Positions 19,856 through 28,439 of a stretch of 64,000 nucleotides of DNA are shown in pieces. The notes below the pieces were generated by a model, which did no database searches, was not told where the DNA came from, and worked only from the letters and a program-made list of their open reading frames with translations. The stretch is taken from assembly GCF_900109525.1 (NCBI RefSeq), contig NZ_FOAN01000001.1, positions 806,001 through 870,000 on the forward strand, written 5' to 3'. Positions within the stretch are counted from its first letter, which is position 1, and each line of letters opens with the position of its first letter. The stretch is from Allobosea lupini (GTDB lineage: Bacteria; Pseudomonadota; Alphaproteobacteria; Rhizobiales; Beijerinckiaceae). A program made the translations under genes and the position numbers.

Positions 19856-21466
19856 TCAGAACGGAAGGGCCTTCGGCCGCGCCCAGCGATACCAGAGCGC
19901 AATCAGCATGCGCGTCAGCGTCACCGCGGTGATGACCGTGGTCAGGATGCCCAGGATGAAGACGACGGCAAAGCCGCGCACCGGGCCGGAGCCGAGCGCG
20001 AACAGCGCGACCGCGGCGATCAGCATGGTGACGTTGGAGTCGATGATCGTCGCGAAGGCACGCGTGAAGCCCGCTTCCAGCGCCGAGACCAGCGATCTGC
20101 CGAGATGCGATTCCTCGCGCATGCGTTCGTAGATCAGCACGTTCGAATCGACCGCCGTGCCGATGGTGAGCACGATTCCGGCGATGCCAGGCAGGGTCAT
20201 GGTGGCGCCCAGCAGCGACATCAGGCCGAGGATCAGGCAGACGTGCACGAGCAGCGCGATGCTGGCGATGATGCCGAACAGCCCGTAATTGCCGATCATG
20301 TAGAGGATGACCAGCACGGTCGCGATGATCGTCGCCATCTTGCCGGCCTGGATCGAGTCCTGGCCGAGGCCGGGGCCGACGGTGCGCTCCTCGACGATCG
20401 TCATCTTCGCCGGCAGGGCGCCGGCGCGCAGCAGAATGGCGAGGTTGTTGACGGCCTCGACCGTGAAGTTGCCGGAGATCTGGCCGGAGCCGCCGGTGAT
20501 CGGCGACTGGATGACCGGGGCCGAAATCACCTTGTTGTCGAGCACGATGGCGAGCTGGCGGCCGAGATTCTCGGTGGTCGCCTGGCCGAAGCGCTGGGCC
20601 CCGCGGATGTTGAAGCGGAAATTGACGATCGGCTGGCTGGTGCGCTGATCGAAAGCCGGCTGGGCGTCGATCAGATCTTCGCCCTCGACGATGACCTGAC
20701 GGCTGATCGGGATCGGCTGGCCACCCTGGTCCTGCGAGGGCAGCATGTCGACATCGCCGGCATTCGCATCCGCGACCATGCGGAACTGCAGCTTGGCGGT
20801 CTCGCCGAGGATCTGCTTCAGGCGCTGCGGGTCCTGCAGACCCGGTACCTGGACCAGGATGCGGTCGAGGCCCTGGCGCTGGATGTTCGGCTCGGTGGTG
20901 CCGAGCGCGTCGACGCGGCGGCGCAGCACTTCCATCGCCTGCTCGACGGCGCGGCGGATACGCTCGTTCGCGCCGGCCTCGGTGACGCTAAGCTGGATCA
21001 GGCCGTCGGGGTTCTCGTTGACCTCGATCGACTGGTTGCCGGAGGGTCCGAAGGCGCCGAAGGTGCCGATCGGCTGGGCGAGCTCGCGCAGCTTCGGCAT
21101 CAGCTTGGCGCGGTCGGCCGCGTCGGGAACCCGCAGTTGCACGCCGCGCGGGGTCAGGCCGATGCCGCCCTGCAGGCCGACGCGCTCCTCGCGCAGGATG
21201 CGGCGGACGTCGTCGCGCAGCTGAGTGACCTGGCTGCGGATCAGGTCGGCGCGGTCGATCTCGAGCAGGACGTGCGAGCCGCCCTGCAGATCGAGGCCGA
21301 GCGTCATCGCATGGATCGGCAGCAGGAAGCGCGGGATCCAGGCCGGAGCGCCTTGCTCGATCGCCTTGCGGGTCTCGGGCGAGAACAGGTTCGGCACGGC
21401 GAGCCCGCAGCCGAAGACCAGCACGAGCAGAACGAGAATGACCTTGCGGGCCTGGAGACGAAGCAT
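19856..21466 (-). CDS. secD: Protein translocase subunit SecD
   Basis: A 536-residue protein with an N-terminal helix, the LGLDLQGGSHVLLEI motif, a large periplasmic P1 domain with RRRVDALGTTEPNIQRQG, and five C-terminal helices including TLPGIAGIVLTIGTAVDSNV. It forms the proton-driven SecDF motor. A 53-base gap separates it from yajC upstream and 26 bases from secF downstream. Confidence 0.97.
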   Translation of the reverse strand: MLRLQARKVILVLLVLVFGCGLAVPNLFSPETRKAIEQGAPAWIPRFLLPIHAMTLGLDLQGGSHVLLEIDRADLIRSQVTQLRDDVRRILREERVGLQGGIGLTPRGVQLRVPDAADRAKLMPKLRELAQPIGTFGAFGPSGNQSIEVNENPDGLIQLSVTEAGANERIRRAVEQAMEVLRRRVDALGTTEPNIQRQGLDRILVQVPGLQDPQRLKQILGETAKLQFRMVADANAGDVDMLPSQDQGGQPIPISRQVIVEGEDLIDAQPAFDQRTSQPIVNFRFNIRGAQRFGQATTENLGRQLAIVLDNKVISAPVIQSPITGGSGQISGNFTVEAVNNLAILLRAGALPAKMTIVEERTVGPGLGQDSIQAGKMATIIATVLVILYMIGNYGLFGIIASIALLVHVCLILGLMSLLGATMTLPGIAGIVLTIGTAVDSNVLIYERMREESHLGRSLVSALEAGFTRAFATIIDSNVTMLIAAVALFALGSGPVRGFAVVFILGILTTVITAVTLTRMLIALWYRWARPKALPF

Positions 21467-21519
21467 CTGTATGAACAGCCTTGTTGGCGGGCGCGGCGTC
21501 TAGCCGCGCCTCACGGCCT

Positions 21520-21846
21520 TCAGCTCTTGACCGGCTCGCCCTTGGCGCGCACGTCCGAAACCATGCCCTTGAGGATGCGCACGCGCACGCCGTCGGCGAT
21601 CTCGGCCTCGAGCTCGGCGTCGTCGATCACCTTCGAGACCTTGGCGATGATGCCGCCCGAGGTGACGATCGTGTCGCCGCGGCGCACGTTCTTGATCATC
21701 TCCTGATGCGACTTCACCCGCTTCTGCTGCGGCCTGATGATCAGGAACCACATGATGATGAAGATCAGGACGAACGGAACCAGCGACATCAGCACGTCGT
21801 TGGTGCCGCCGCCTCCAAGGCCCTGGGCAAAAGCGGGGGTGATCAC
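21520..21846 (-). CDS. yajC: Preprotein translocase accessory subunit YajC
   Basis: A 108-residue single-helix membrane protein. The transmembrane span VPFVLIFIIMWFLIIRP is followed by QQKRVKSHQEMIKNVRRGDT and TSGGIIAKV, the typical YajC core. It is the first gene of the yajC-secD-secF run. The start at 21846 is supported by an AAGGAG-like sequence just upstream on the minus strand. Confidence 0.95.
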   Translation of the reverse strand: MITPAFAQGLGGGGTNDVLMSLVPFVLIFIIMWFLIIRPQQKRVKSHQEMIKNVRRGDTIVTSGGIIAKVSKVIDDAELEAEIADGVRVRILKGMVSDVRAKGEPVKS

Positions 21847-22040
21847 GGGAAGGCTCCTTCACGTCGCCGCCGATTGACGGCCGGCCGGCGCGGGGGTTGC
21901 AAAATCGCGCGGACTATAGCCAGCGATGTCATGAAATCAATCGAAAGCGACCGGTCCTGCGACCGTTCTCCCAGCTAAGCGCTCCCTGCTCTGCGCGCAA
22001 TGGCCTTGCCTTCACGAGCAGAGCGGAGTTATGAGCGTAC

Positions 22041-22056
22041 CGTACCGTTCGGTACG
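22041..22056. promoter_or_regulatory. Operator-like palindrome before DUF815 ATPase
   Basis: Perfect inverted repeat CGTACC-GTTC-GGTACG, part of a longer imperfect one (GCGTACC at 22035-22041 with GGTACGC at 22051-22057). Its ACCG..CGGT core is like many TetR-type operators. It lies 22 bases before the ATPase start and in the divergent region with yajC. Confidence 0.5.
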
Positions 22057-22078
22057 CCATGTTAGCGGACCCGCTGCG

Positions 22079-22957
22079 ATGACCGACACCGCCCCCGACC
22101 AGACGCTCGCCACCCTGCTGCGCATCGCCGACGCGCTGGAGCGCCTCGCGCCGCCCGCCAAGCGCACGCCCGATCTCTCCGCTGCCGACGCCTTCGTCTG
22201 GCATGCCGCCGGCCATGAACTTGCTCCGGTCGCCAAGGTGAACCGCGTCGCGCTGGGGCTGCTGCGCGGCGTCGACCGGGTGCGCGATACGCTGGCCGAG
22301 AACACCGAGCGCTTCGCCCGCGGCCTGCCGGCCAACAACGTCCTGCTCTGGGGGGCGCGCGGCATGGGCAAATCGTCGCTGGTCAAGGCGGTGCATGCCG
22401 ACACCAACAAGCGACTGCCGCCTGGCGCCCTCCCCCTCAAGCTGATCGAGATCCACCGCGAGGACATCGAGAGCCTGCCGGTGCTGATGGGGCTGCTCAA
22501 GGCCGATCCGCATCCCGCCATCGTCTTCTGCGACGACCTCTCCTTCGACGGGCAGGACACCTCCTACAAGTCGCTGAAGGCGGCCCTGGACGGCGGCGTA
22601 GAGGGGCGCCCGGAGAACGTCGTGTTCTACGCGACCTCGAATCGCCGGCATCTGCTGGCGCGCGAGATGGTCGAGAACGAGCGCTCGACCTCGATCAATC
22701 CTGGTGAGGCGGTGGAAGAAAAGGTCTCGCTGTCGGACCGGTTCGGCCTCTGGCTCGGCTTCCACAAGTGCAGCCAGGACGAGTACCTTTCGATGATCGA
22801 AGGCTATGTCGGCCATTTCGGCCTGACGATCGAGCCGGAGCAGTTGCGGCGCGAGGCGCTGGAATGGGCGACGACGCGCGGCTCGCGCTCCGGGCGTACG
22901 GCCTGGCAGTACATCCAGGACCTGGCGGGGCGGCTGGAAACGAAGCTGGAGGGGTGA
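22079..22957 (+). CDS. DUF815 family AAA-type ATPase
   Basis: A 292-residue ATPase starting at ATG 22079, because upstream ATG 22031 would translate through the operator-like palindrome. Walker A is WGARGMGKSSL, Walker B is AIVFCDDLSF, and sensor-like YATSNRRHLL and an arginine-rich C-terminal helical region follow. DUF815 proteins are widespread in proteobacteria near housekeeping genes. Their client is not known. It is divergent from yajC-secDF. Confidence 0.88.
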   Translation: MTDTAPDQTLATLLRIADALERLAPPAKRTPDLSAADAFVWHAAGHELAPVAKVNRVALGLLRGVDRVRDTLAENTERFARGLPANNVLLWGARGMGKSSLVKAVHADTNKRLPPGALPLKLIEIHREDIESLPVLMGLLKADPHPAIVFCDDLSFDGQDTSYKSLKAALDGGVEGRPENVVFYATSNRRHLLAREMVENERSTSINPGEAVEEKVSLSDRFGLWLGFHKCSQDEYLSMIEGYVGHFGLTIEPEQLRREALEWATTRGSRSGRTAWQYIQDLAGRLETKLEG

Positions 22958-22962
22958 CAGGG

Positions 22963-23070
22963 CGTCATTCTCGGACGGAGCGAAGTGTAGATCCGAGAAC
23001 CTCATGACGAGAAAGGCGCCAACCAGAGCCCGTCCTGCCTGAGATAATCGGGTCAAGCCCGAGCATGACG
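22963..23070. repeat. Dispersed palindromic intergenic repeat (family 3, copy b)
   Basis: GCGTCATTCTCGGACGGAGC at the left and CGGGTCAAGCCCGAGCATGA at the right, with AACCTCATGACGAGAAAGGC between. It is clearly the same element as 17228-17334 with scattered substitutions. It begins five bases after the ATPase stop codon. Confidence 0.8.
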
Positions 23071-23075
23071 CATCG

Positions 23076-23116
23076 AAAAAAGAAAAGCGGGGCGGCCTTT
23101 CCTGGGACCGCCCCGC
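23076..23116 (-). terminator. Intrinsic terminator of the LysM/M23 gene
   Basis: On the minus strand a nine-base stem GCGGGGCGG / CCGCCCCGC is followed by a T-rich run (TTTTCTTTTTT). It lies 50-90 bases beyond the stop codon at 23168. Confidence 0.85.
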
Positions 23117-23167
23117 CTGGTTTCGACCGGTGGGGTCTCGCAATTGCCGGTCGAAGTCTGACCGGGA

Positions 23168-24535
23168 CTAGTTGCTGCTGAGATAGGGCATCGGATCGAC
23201 CGGGGTCGAACCCTTGCGCAGCTCGAAGTGCAGCTGCGGCGAGTTGACGTTGCCGGACTGACCGGACTTGGCGACGACCTGGCCGCGCTTGACCGTCTCG
23301 CCACGCTTGACGTTGAGCTCGCCGTTGTGGGCGTAGGCCGAGACATAGCCGTTCGGGTGGCGGATCAGCACGAGATTGCCATAGCCCTTGAGCTCGCTGC
23401 CGGCATAGGCGACGACGCCGCCCTCAGCCGCCTTGACCGGCGTGCCTTCGGGAACCGCGATGTTGATGCCCTCATTGCCGCCCTTGCCGGCATAGCCGGT
23501 GATGACGCGGCCACGGGCCGGCCAGCGGAACTCGGCGCCGGACGAAGCGGGTTCCTCGGCCTTGGGCAGGCTCGCAGTGGTCTGCGGCTCGGCGGCCTTC
23601 GGCTCAGGAGCAACCACCTTCGGCTGCACGGTGACCTTGTCGGCCGGCGCGCTGGCGACAACCGGAGCGGCAGTCTTCGGCTTGGCCGGCTGAGCGACAG
23701 GAGCCGGGGCCGGCGCCGGCAGCGCCGCGGCCTTGGTCTCGTTGCCGGCCTTTGCGGCGGCCTTGGCCTTGGCCTCGGCGGCGAAGCGGGCACGGGCCTC
23801 GCCCATGCGCTTGGCATCGGCGGCGGCTTTTTCCTTGGCCTCGGCGGCAGCCTGCGCTTTCGCCTGGGCAGCCTGTGCCCGGGTATCGACGGCCGCGACC
23901 TTCGGGGCAGCCGCGGACACGGCCGGCGCGGAGGCTATCGGACGCGACACCGGCGGCGGAGCAGAGCGCGGTTGCTCGAAACGGTTATCGCTCGGCGCCG
24001 GCTGGCGCGCGGCGGTCTGCGAGCCGCCGCCATTGTAGACGGGGACGACGATGCGCGAACCCGGCGTGACTTCGCCGCGGAGGCCATTAGCCTGCATCAG
24101 CGCCGAACGCGGCACGCCGTAGCGACCCGCGATCACGTCGAGCGTTTCGCCATGGGCGACGACGATCGGGGTGCCGCCCTGGGGGCTCCAGCCGGCGGCC
24201 GAACCCGGCGCGCTCGGAGCGGGGGCGGATTGCGGCGCGGGACGGGCAGCGACCGAAGCGGTCGGTGGCGCCAGAGGCTGGCTGCGCACGCTCGGATTGC
24301 CGGCGGCGGAGGCCGTCTCATAGGACTGGCTCGGACCGTTGCGGCCGATCGAGCCTGTCGTGGCCGGATCGCGCTGGGGGGCCGGGGCCTGAGCGGTCTT
24401 GAAGGGATTGCCGAAAGGCGCCTCGGTGAAGCGCATGGCCTCCGAGGAGCAGGCGCCCAGGCCGGCCGCAAGGGCGCAGACCGACACGGCGCGAACCACG
24501 GATTTCGACACGGCCAGCTCGACTTGCTTACGCAT
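23168..24535 (-). CDS. LysM and M23 peptidase-like lipoprotein (NlpD/DipM type)
   Basis: A 455-residue envelope protein. The N-terminal signal ends in the lipobox LGAC, so it is probably a lipoprotein. A LysM domain (VVAHGETLDVIAGRYGVPRS) is followed by a long Ala/Lys/Pro-rich linker and a C-terminal M23 domain (FRWPARGRVITGYAGKGGNE...HLHFEL-type end QLHFELRKGSTPVDP). Such proteins activate amidases at the division site. Of the M23 metal ligands only the final H-x-H-like position appears, as QLHFE, and the first is replaced by N (KGGNEGINI), indicating a non-catalytic, activator-type LytM domain. Confidence 0.9.
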   Translation of the reverse strand: MRKQVELAVSKSVVRAVSVCALAAGLGACSSEAMRFTEAPFGNPFKTAQAPAPQRDPATTGSIGRNGPSQSYETASAAGNPSVRSQPLAPPTASVAARPAPQSAPAPSAPGSAAGWSPQGGTPIVVAHGETLDVIAGRYGVPRSALMQANGLRGEVTPGSRIVVPVYNGGGSQTAARQPAPSDNRFEQPRSAPPPVSRPIASAPAVSAAAPKVAAVDTRAQAAQAKAQAAAEAKEKAAADAKRMGEARARFAAEAKAKAAAKAGNETKAAALPAPAPAPVAQPAKPKTAAPVVASAPADKVTVQPKVVAPEPKAAEPQTTASLPKAEEPASSGAEFRWPARGRVITGYAGKGGNEGINIAVPEGTPVKAAEGGVVAYAGSELKGYGNLVLIRHPNGYVSAYAHNGELNVKRGETVKRGQVVAKSGQSGNVNSPQLHFELRKGSTPVDPMPYLSSN

Positions 24536-24669
24536 GGACTCTGCACTCGCGAACGACGCAACTCTACGGTCCGCATTAAAGAGCCGGTTAGGTTAAGAAG
24601 GCGTTTCGCTACTGACAGGTCAGGTGAATTTTCGAAGGCAGCCGCAATCTCCCTGACGGTGGCGCGCCC

Positions 24670-24767
24670 GTCATGGTCGGGCTTGTCCCGACCATCCACG
24701 CCTTCGCCTGATGGATCGAATGCCGTGTTCAAGACGTGGATGCTCGCCACAAGGGCGAGCATGACGG
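24670..24767. repeat. Dispersed palindromic intergenic repeat (family 2, copy b)
   Basis: GTCATGGTCGGGCTTGTCCC at the left and GATGCTCGCCACAAGGGCGA plus GCATGACGG at the right, each half a self-complementary stem. It lies in the 261-base gap between the LysM/M23 gene and pcm. The rest of that gap has no gene. Confidence 0.8.
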
Positions 24768-24796
24768 ACTGGATCAGAGTGACGCCTGCAAGGAAT

Positions 24797-25456
24797 CTAC
24801 AGCGCCTGCGACAGCCCCGGCGCCAGCGGCGGGATGCGCATGATCGCGCCGAGCGCGTGATCGAAGCCGTCCTCGCTGCGGGTGACCACGACGAGCCGCC
24901 CTGCCCCCTCGACGCGCAGCGCCCCGACGAGGCGCCCGCCGATCTCCAGCCGGGCAAGCAGCGCCTCCGGTACCGTCTGCATCACGCCGTTGACCAGGAT
25001 GCGCTCGAAGCGACCGAGCGTACGATCGGGCTGCAAGCCGTCGGCATGGCGCAGCTCGACCAGCTGCGCGAAGCCACCACCGGTGAGGCGCTCATGCGCG
25101 GCGAGTGCGAGCGTGCGATAGCGCTCCAGCGAGACGACCTTGCCCCCCATCGCCGCGAGCAGCGCCGCGACATAGCCCGATCCGGATCCGACCTCGAGCA
25201 CCCGGCAATCGGGCTTCATCTCGAGCGCGCCGACCAGCGCGGCGACCGTGTGCGGCGCAGTCATGGTCTGGCCGCAGGGGAGCGGCACCGAGACGTCCTG
25301 GCGGGCGAGATCGGCGAAGCGCGAGGGCGCGAAATGCTCGCGCGGCACGCGCTCCATCGCCCGGAGCAAGGCGAGGTCGCGCACGCCGCGCGCGCGCAAC
25401 GACAACAGGAAAGCGACGGTACGTTCGCTCTCGCTGCTGGCGCCCTCGTCGGTCAT
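24797..25456 (-). CDS. pcm: Protein-L-isoaspartate O-methyltransferase
   Basis: A 219-residue SAM-dependent methyltransferase that starts repair of isoaspartyl residues in aged proteins. Motifs are PREHFAPSRFADLA, QTMTAPHTVAALV (the substrate-binding segment), and the SAM-binding VLEVGSGSGYVAALLAAMGG. It follows surE by 11 bases and belongs to the serS-surE-pcm operon. surE-pcm linkage is very common and connects both to stationary-phase survival. Confidence 0.94.
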   Translation of the reverse strand: MTDEGASSESERTVAFLLSLRARGVRDLALLRAMERVPREHFAPSRFADLARQDVSVPLPCGQTMTAPHTVAALVGALEMKPDCRVLEVGSGSGYVAALLAAMGGKVVSLERYRTLALAAHERLTGGGFAQLVELRHADGLQPDRTLGRFERILVNGVMQTVPEALLARLEIGGRLVGALRVEGAGRLVVVTRSEDGFDHALGAIMRIPPLAPGLSQAL

Positions 25457-25467
25457 CCCTCCCGCCC

Positions 25468-26229
25468 TCAGGCGAAGAGTTGTGCAAAGCGCGTCATCGT
25501 CGGCTCATGCGTCAGGTCGAGCTCGAGCGGCGTCACCGAGATCTTCTTCTCGGCGAGGGCGCGCAGGTCGGTGCCGTTGGCCGGCTCGTGCTTCCCGCGC
25601 TGGAAGGCGATCCAGTAATAGGGATTGCCGCGCCCGTCGCGCCGCGGCTCCAGCCGCATCAGCTCCTGGTCTCGCCGGCCCTGCGCCGTCACCGCCACGC
25701 CAACGACCTCGGCCGGGGGCACGTTCGGGAAGTTGAGGTTGAACAGGATCCCCTCGGGAATCCCCTCCTCCAGCAGCCGGCGGATGATGCCGGGCGCATG
25801 CTGCAGGGCGCAGTCCCAGATGATTTGGGTGCGGTCGCCCGCCATATAGGCCTGGCTCACCGCGATCGAGGGAATGCCGAGCAGCGTGCCTTCCATGGCG
25901 GCGGCGATGGTGCCGGAATAGGTCACGTCCTCGGCGACGTTCTGGCCGCGGTTGACGCCGGAGAGCACGAGATCGGGCTTCATCTCGGCCATGACCGAGC
26001 GCACCGCCATGATCACGCAATCGGTCGGCGTGCCCTGGACGGCGAAGCGCTTCTCCTCGATCTGGCGCAGGCGCAGCGGGTTCGACAGCGAGAGCGAATG
26101 CGCCACGCCCGACTGGTCGGTCTCGGGCGCGACTACCCAGACATCGTCGGAGAGCTGGGCCGCGATCTGCTCGAGGACGGCGAGGCCCTCGGCATGGATG
26201 CCGTCGTCATTGGTCACCAGGATGCGCAT
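25468..26229 (-). CDS. surE: 5'-nucleotidase SurE
   Basis: A 253-residue metal-dependent nucleotidase. The N-terminal [16 protein letters not shown] carries the paired metal-binding Asp residues and [19 protein letters not shown] supplies the Ser and Asn ligands. It lies four bases after serS and eleven before pcm. Confidence 0.96.
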   Translation of the reverse strand: MRILVTNDDGIHAEGLAVLEQIAAQLSDDVWVVAPETDQSGVAHSLSLSNPLRLRQIEEKRFAVQGTPTDCVIMAVRSVMAEMKPDLVLSGVNRGQNVAEDVTYSGTIAAAMEGTLLGIPSIAVSQAYMAGDRTQIIWDCALQHAPGIIRRLLEEGIPEGILFNLNFPNVPPAEVVGVAVTAQGRRDQELMRLEPRRDGRGNPYYWIAFQRGKHEPANGTDLRALAEKKISVTPLELDLTHEPTMTRFAQLFA

Positions 26230-26233
26230 GGGC

Positions 26234-27538
26234 TCAGGCCGCCTTCTTGATGCGGGTGACCCCGCGCATATAGGGAACCAGCACGTCCGGCACGGTGATC
26301 GAGCCGTCGGCGTTCTGGTAGTTTTCCATCACCGCGATCAAGGCGCGGCCGACCGCCGTGCCCGAGCCGTTGAGGGTATGGACGAAGAACGGGCCCTTGC
26401 CGTCCTTGGTCTTGTAGCGGGCATTCATGCGACGCGCCTGGAAATCGCCGCAGACCGAGCAGGACGAGATCTCGCGATAGGTCTTCTGGCCGGGCAGCCA
26501 GACCTCGATGTCGTAGGTCTTCTGCGAGGCGAAGCCCATGTCGCCGGTGCACAAAGTCATGACGCGATAATGCAGGTCGAGCTTCTTCAGCACGTTCTCG
26601 GCGCAAGACAGCATGCGCTCATGCTCCTCGCGCGACTTATCCGGCGCGGTGATCGAGACGAGCTCGACCTTCTCGAACTGGTGCTGGCGCAGCATGCCGC
26701 GCGTATCGCGCCCGGCCGAGCCGGCCTCGGAGCGGAAACAAGGGGTCAGCGCGGTATAGCGGCGCGGCAGCTCCTCTTCGGAGACGATCATGTCCGCAAC
26801 GAAATTCGTCAACGTCACCTCGGACGTCGAGATCAGCCAATGCCCCGTAGTGGTCCGGAACAGGTCTTCTTCGAACTTCGGCAGTTGACCAACCCCGTAG
26901 ACCGCCGAGTCTCGCACCAGCAGAGGCGGATTGACCTCAGTATAGCCGTGTTCCTCCGTGTGCGTGTCGAGCATGAACTGCCCGATGGCGCGCGACAGCC
27001 TGGCGATCTGGCGTTCCAGCACGACGAACCGCGAGCCGGAGAGCTTCGCCGCGGTCTCGAAGTCCATCTGGCCGAGCGCCTCGCCGAGCTCGTAATGCTC
27101 CTTCGGCTGGTTGACGCCAACGAGGCGCTTGCCAGTCTCTTCCGGCTTCGTGCCATGGGCATGCAGCAGGACATTGCCGTGCTCGTCGGCCCCTTCCGGC
27201 ACCTCGTCGAGCGGCGTGTTCGGAATCGCGGCGAGCTGGGCGTTCAGCGCCTCGACTGCGGCCTTCTCCTCGGCTTCCAGCGCCGGCACCTGCTCCTTCA
27301 GCGCGGCGACCTCGGCCTTGAGCTGTTCGGCCAAAGCGAGGTCCTTCTGGCCCATCGCCTTGCCGATCTCCTTGGAGAGGGCGTTGCGACGCTCCTGCGC
27401 GGCCTGTGCCTTGCTGATCGCGGCCCGGCGCTGGTCGTCGAGCGCCAGCAGCGACGACGACAGTTTCTCAAGCCCGCGCCGCTGCAAGCCCCGATCGAAC
27501 GCCTCAGCGTTCTCGCGAATCCATCTGATGTCGTACAT
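26234..27538 (-). CDS. serS: Seryl-tRNA synthetase
   Basis: A 434-residue class II synthetase. The N-terminal coiled-coil arm for tRNA-Ser spans about residues 25-110 ([20 protein letters not shown]). The class II motifs 2 and 3 are visible as [17 protein letters not shown] and [20 protein letters not shown]. It heads the serS-surE-pcm operon. The upstream 277-base gap contains a family 1 repeat. Confidence 0.98.
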   Translation of the reverse strand: MYDIRWIRENAEAFDRGLQRRGLEKLSSSLLALDDQRRAAISKAQAAQERRNALSKEIGKAMGQKDLALAEQLKAEVAALKEQVPALEAEEKAAVEALNAQLAAIPNTPLDEVPEGADEHGNVLLHAHGTKPEETGKRLVGVNQPKEHYELGEALGQMDFETAAKLSGSRFVVLERQIARLSRAIGQFMLDTHTEEHGYTEVNPPLLVRDSAVYGVGQLPKFEEDLFRTTTGHWLISTSEVTLTNFVADMIVSEEELPRRYTALTPCFRSEAGSAGRDTRGMLRQHQFEKVELVSITAPDKSREEHERMLSCAENVLKKLDLHYRVMTLCTGDMGFASQKTYDIEVWLPGQKTYREISSCSVCGDFQARRMNARYKTKDGKGPFFVHTLNGSGTAVGRALIAVMENYQNADGSITVPDVLVPYMRGVTRIKKAA

Positions 27539-27655
27539 CGCTCAAGCCGATCCGTTGTGGAATCGGCTGATGCTCTAGAGCATGCCGCGCCGGCACGGAA
27601 GCGCTGCGTCGCCGTGGGCGGGTGCGGGCGAGACAGAGACAGGTTTGCGCGGGAT

Positions 27656-27790
27656 CCCCTCTCCCGGATGGGAGAGGGGTAGGGGTGAGGGACCGCCGCC
27701 TGTTGCTGGGGCGAGGCGGCCGCCGTTACGCCGTCTGAGGATAGGGCAGGCCCTCATCCCTGCCCTTCTCCCACACGGGAGAAGGGTTCC
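27656..27790. repeat. Dispersed palindromic intergenic repeat (family 1, copy b)
   Basis: CCCCTCTCCCGGATGGGAGA GGGG at the left, GGGGTGAGGGA next, and GCAGGCCCTCATCC with CTTCTCCC...GGGAGAAGG at the right. Ends match the copy at 10978-11119 and the middle differs. It lies between serS and the GDYXXLXY gene. Confidence 0.8.
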
Positions 27791-27815
27791 CCGCGCCTTA
27801 CCTGTTACCGGGCCT

Positions 27816-28439
27816 TCAGTAAGGCGGCTCCTGATGGACGAGCTTGCCGTCGATCAGCAGGCGCTTGATCGCCGCCTGTCCGGAGCTCGACACGGCCGCG
27901 ACGATTTCGAGCCGCTTGCGCTCGGTCGTCTCGATGGGGCGGCCGGTGCCTTCGGGCACGAAATAGCTTTCGAGGCCATAGCTGACGCGGATGGCACGGC
28001 GGCCGGCATTGCAATCGGGATCGCCGTCGGCATTGGCGACGCAGGCGCCGGCCGAGGCGACCTTGCCCACGATCACGGTCTCGCCGGCCCCAGCAGCCGG
28101 ACGGGCGAGATAGACGCCTTTCGCCTCGGCGAGCCCATCGGCCCCGGGCGCGACGCGGACGAAGACCGTCTGGTTGCGCTCGAAGCTCTTGTCGCCGTCG
28201 AGCCTGGAGAGATCGAGCGTGCTGATCTTGTAGCCGAGGATGACATAGTCGCCGCGAAACAGGTCGCGCGGGTCGACGGGCGCCGTCGCGAGCCTGATCT
28301 CGGTGCCGGAGCGCAGGATGCCGGCGCGCGACTCGACCATGGCAAGGATCAGCGCACAAAGCAGGACAATGGCGGCGAGCCCGCGCCAGAGCGGCGAGAC
28401 GCGGCCGGTAAAGGCATCGGCGGACGGCAGGCGGATCAC
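27816..28439 (-). CDS. GDYXXLXY-domain membrane-anchored protein
   Basis: A 207-residue protein whose start is GTG 28439, overlapping the TGA of the upstream gene in GTGA. One N-terminal transmembrane helix (WRGLAAIVLLCALILAMVE) precedes the signature RGDYVILGYKIS. A CVANADGDPDCN pair of cysteines and GLESYFVPEG follow. The family is named from this motif and is almost always next to DUF2157 genes, as here. Molecular function is unknown. The frame open far upstream through the DUF2157 gene is a shadow. Confidence 0.88.
   Translation of the reverse strand: MIRLPSADAFTGRVSPLWRGLAAIVLLCALILAMVESRAGILRSGTEIRLATAPVDPRDLFRGDYVILGYKISTLDLSRLDGDKSFERNQTVFVRVAPGADGLAEAKGVYLARPAAGAGETVIVGKVASAGACVANADGDPDCNAGRRAIRVSYGLESYFVPEGTGRPIETTERKRLEIVAAVSSSGQAAIKRLLIDGKLVHQEPPY

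Noticed and set aside
18813..20132. Long plus-strand frame opposite secF/secD
   Set aside because: High GC gives open antisense frames; the product is His/Asp/Arg-rich with no domain and mirrors secDF codons.
23228..25618. 796-codon plus-strand frame opposite the LysM/M23 and pcm genes
   Set aside because: Antisense to two confidently identified genes, Arg/Gly/Leu-rich, no ribosome site.
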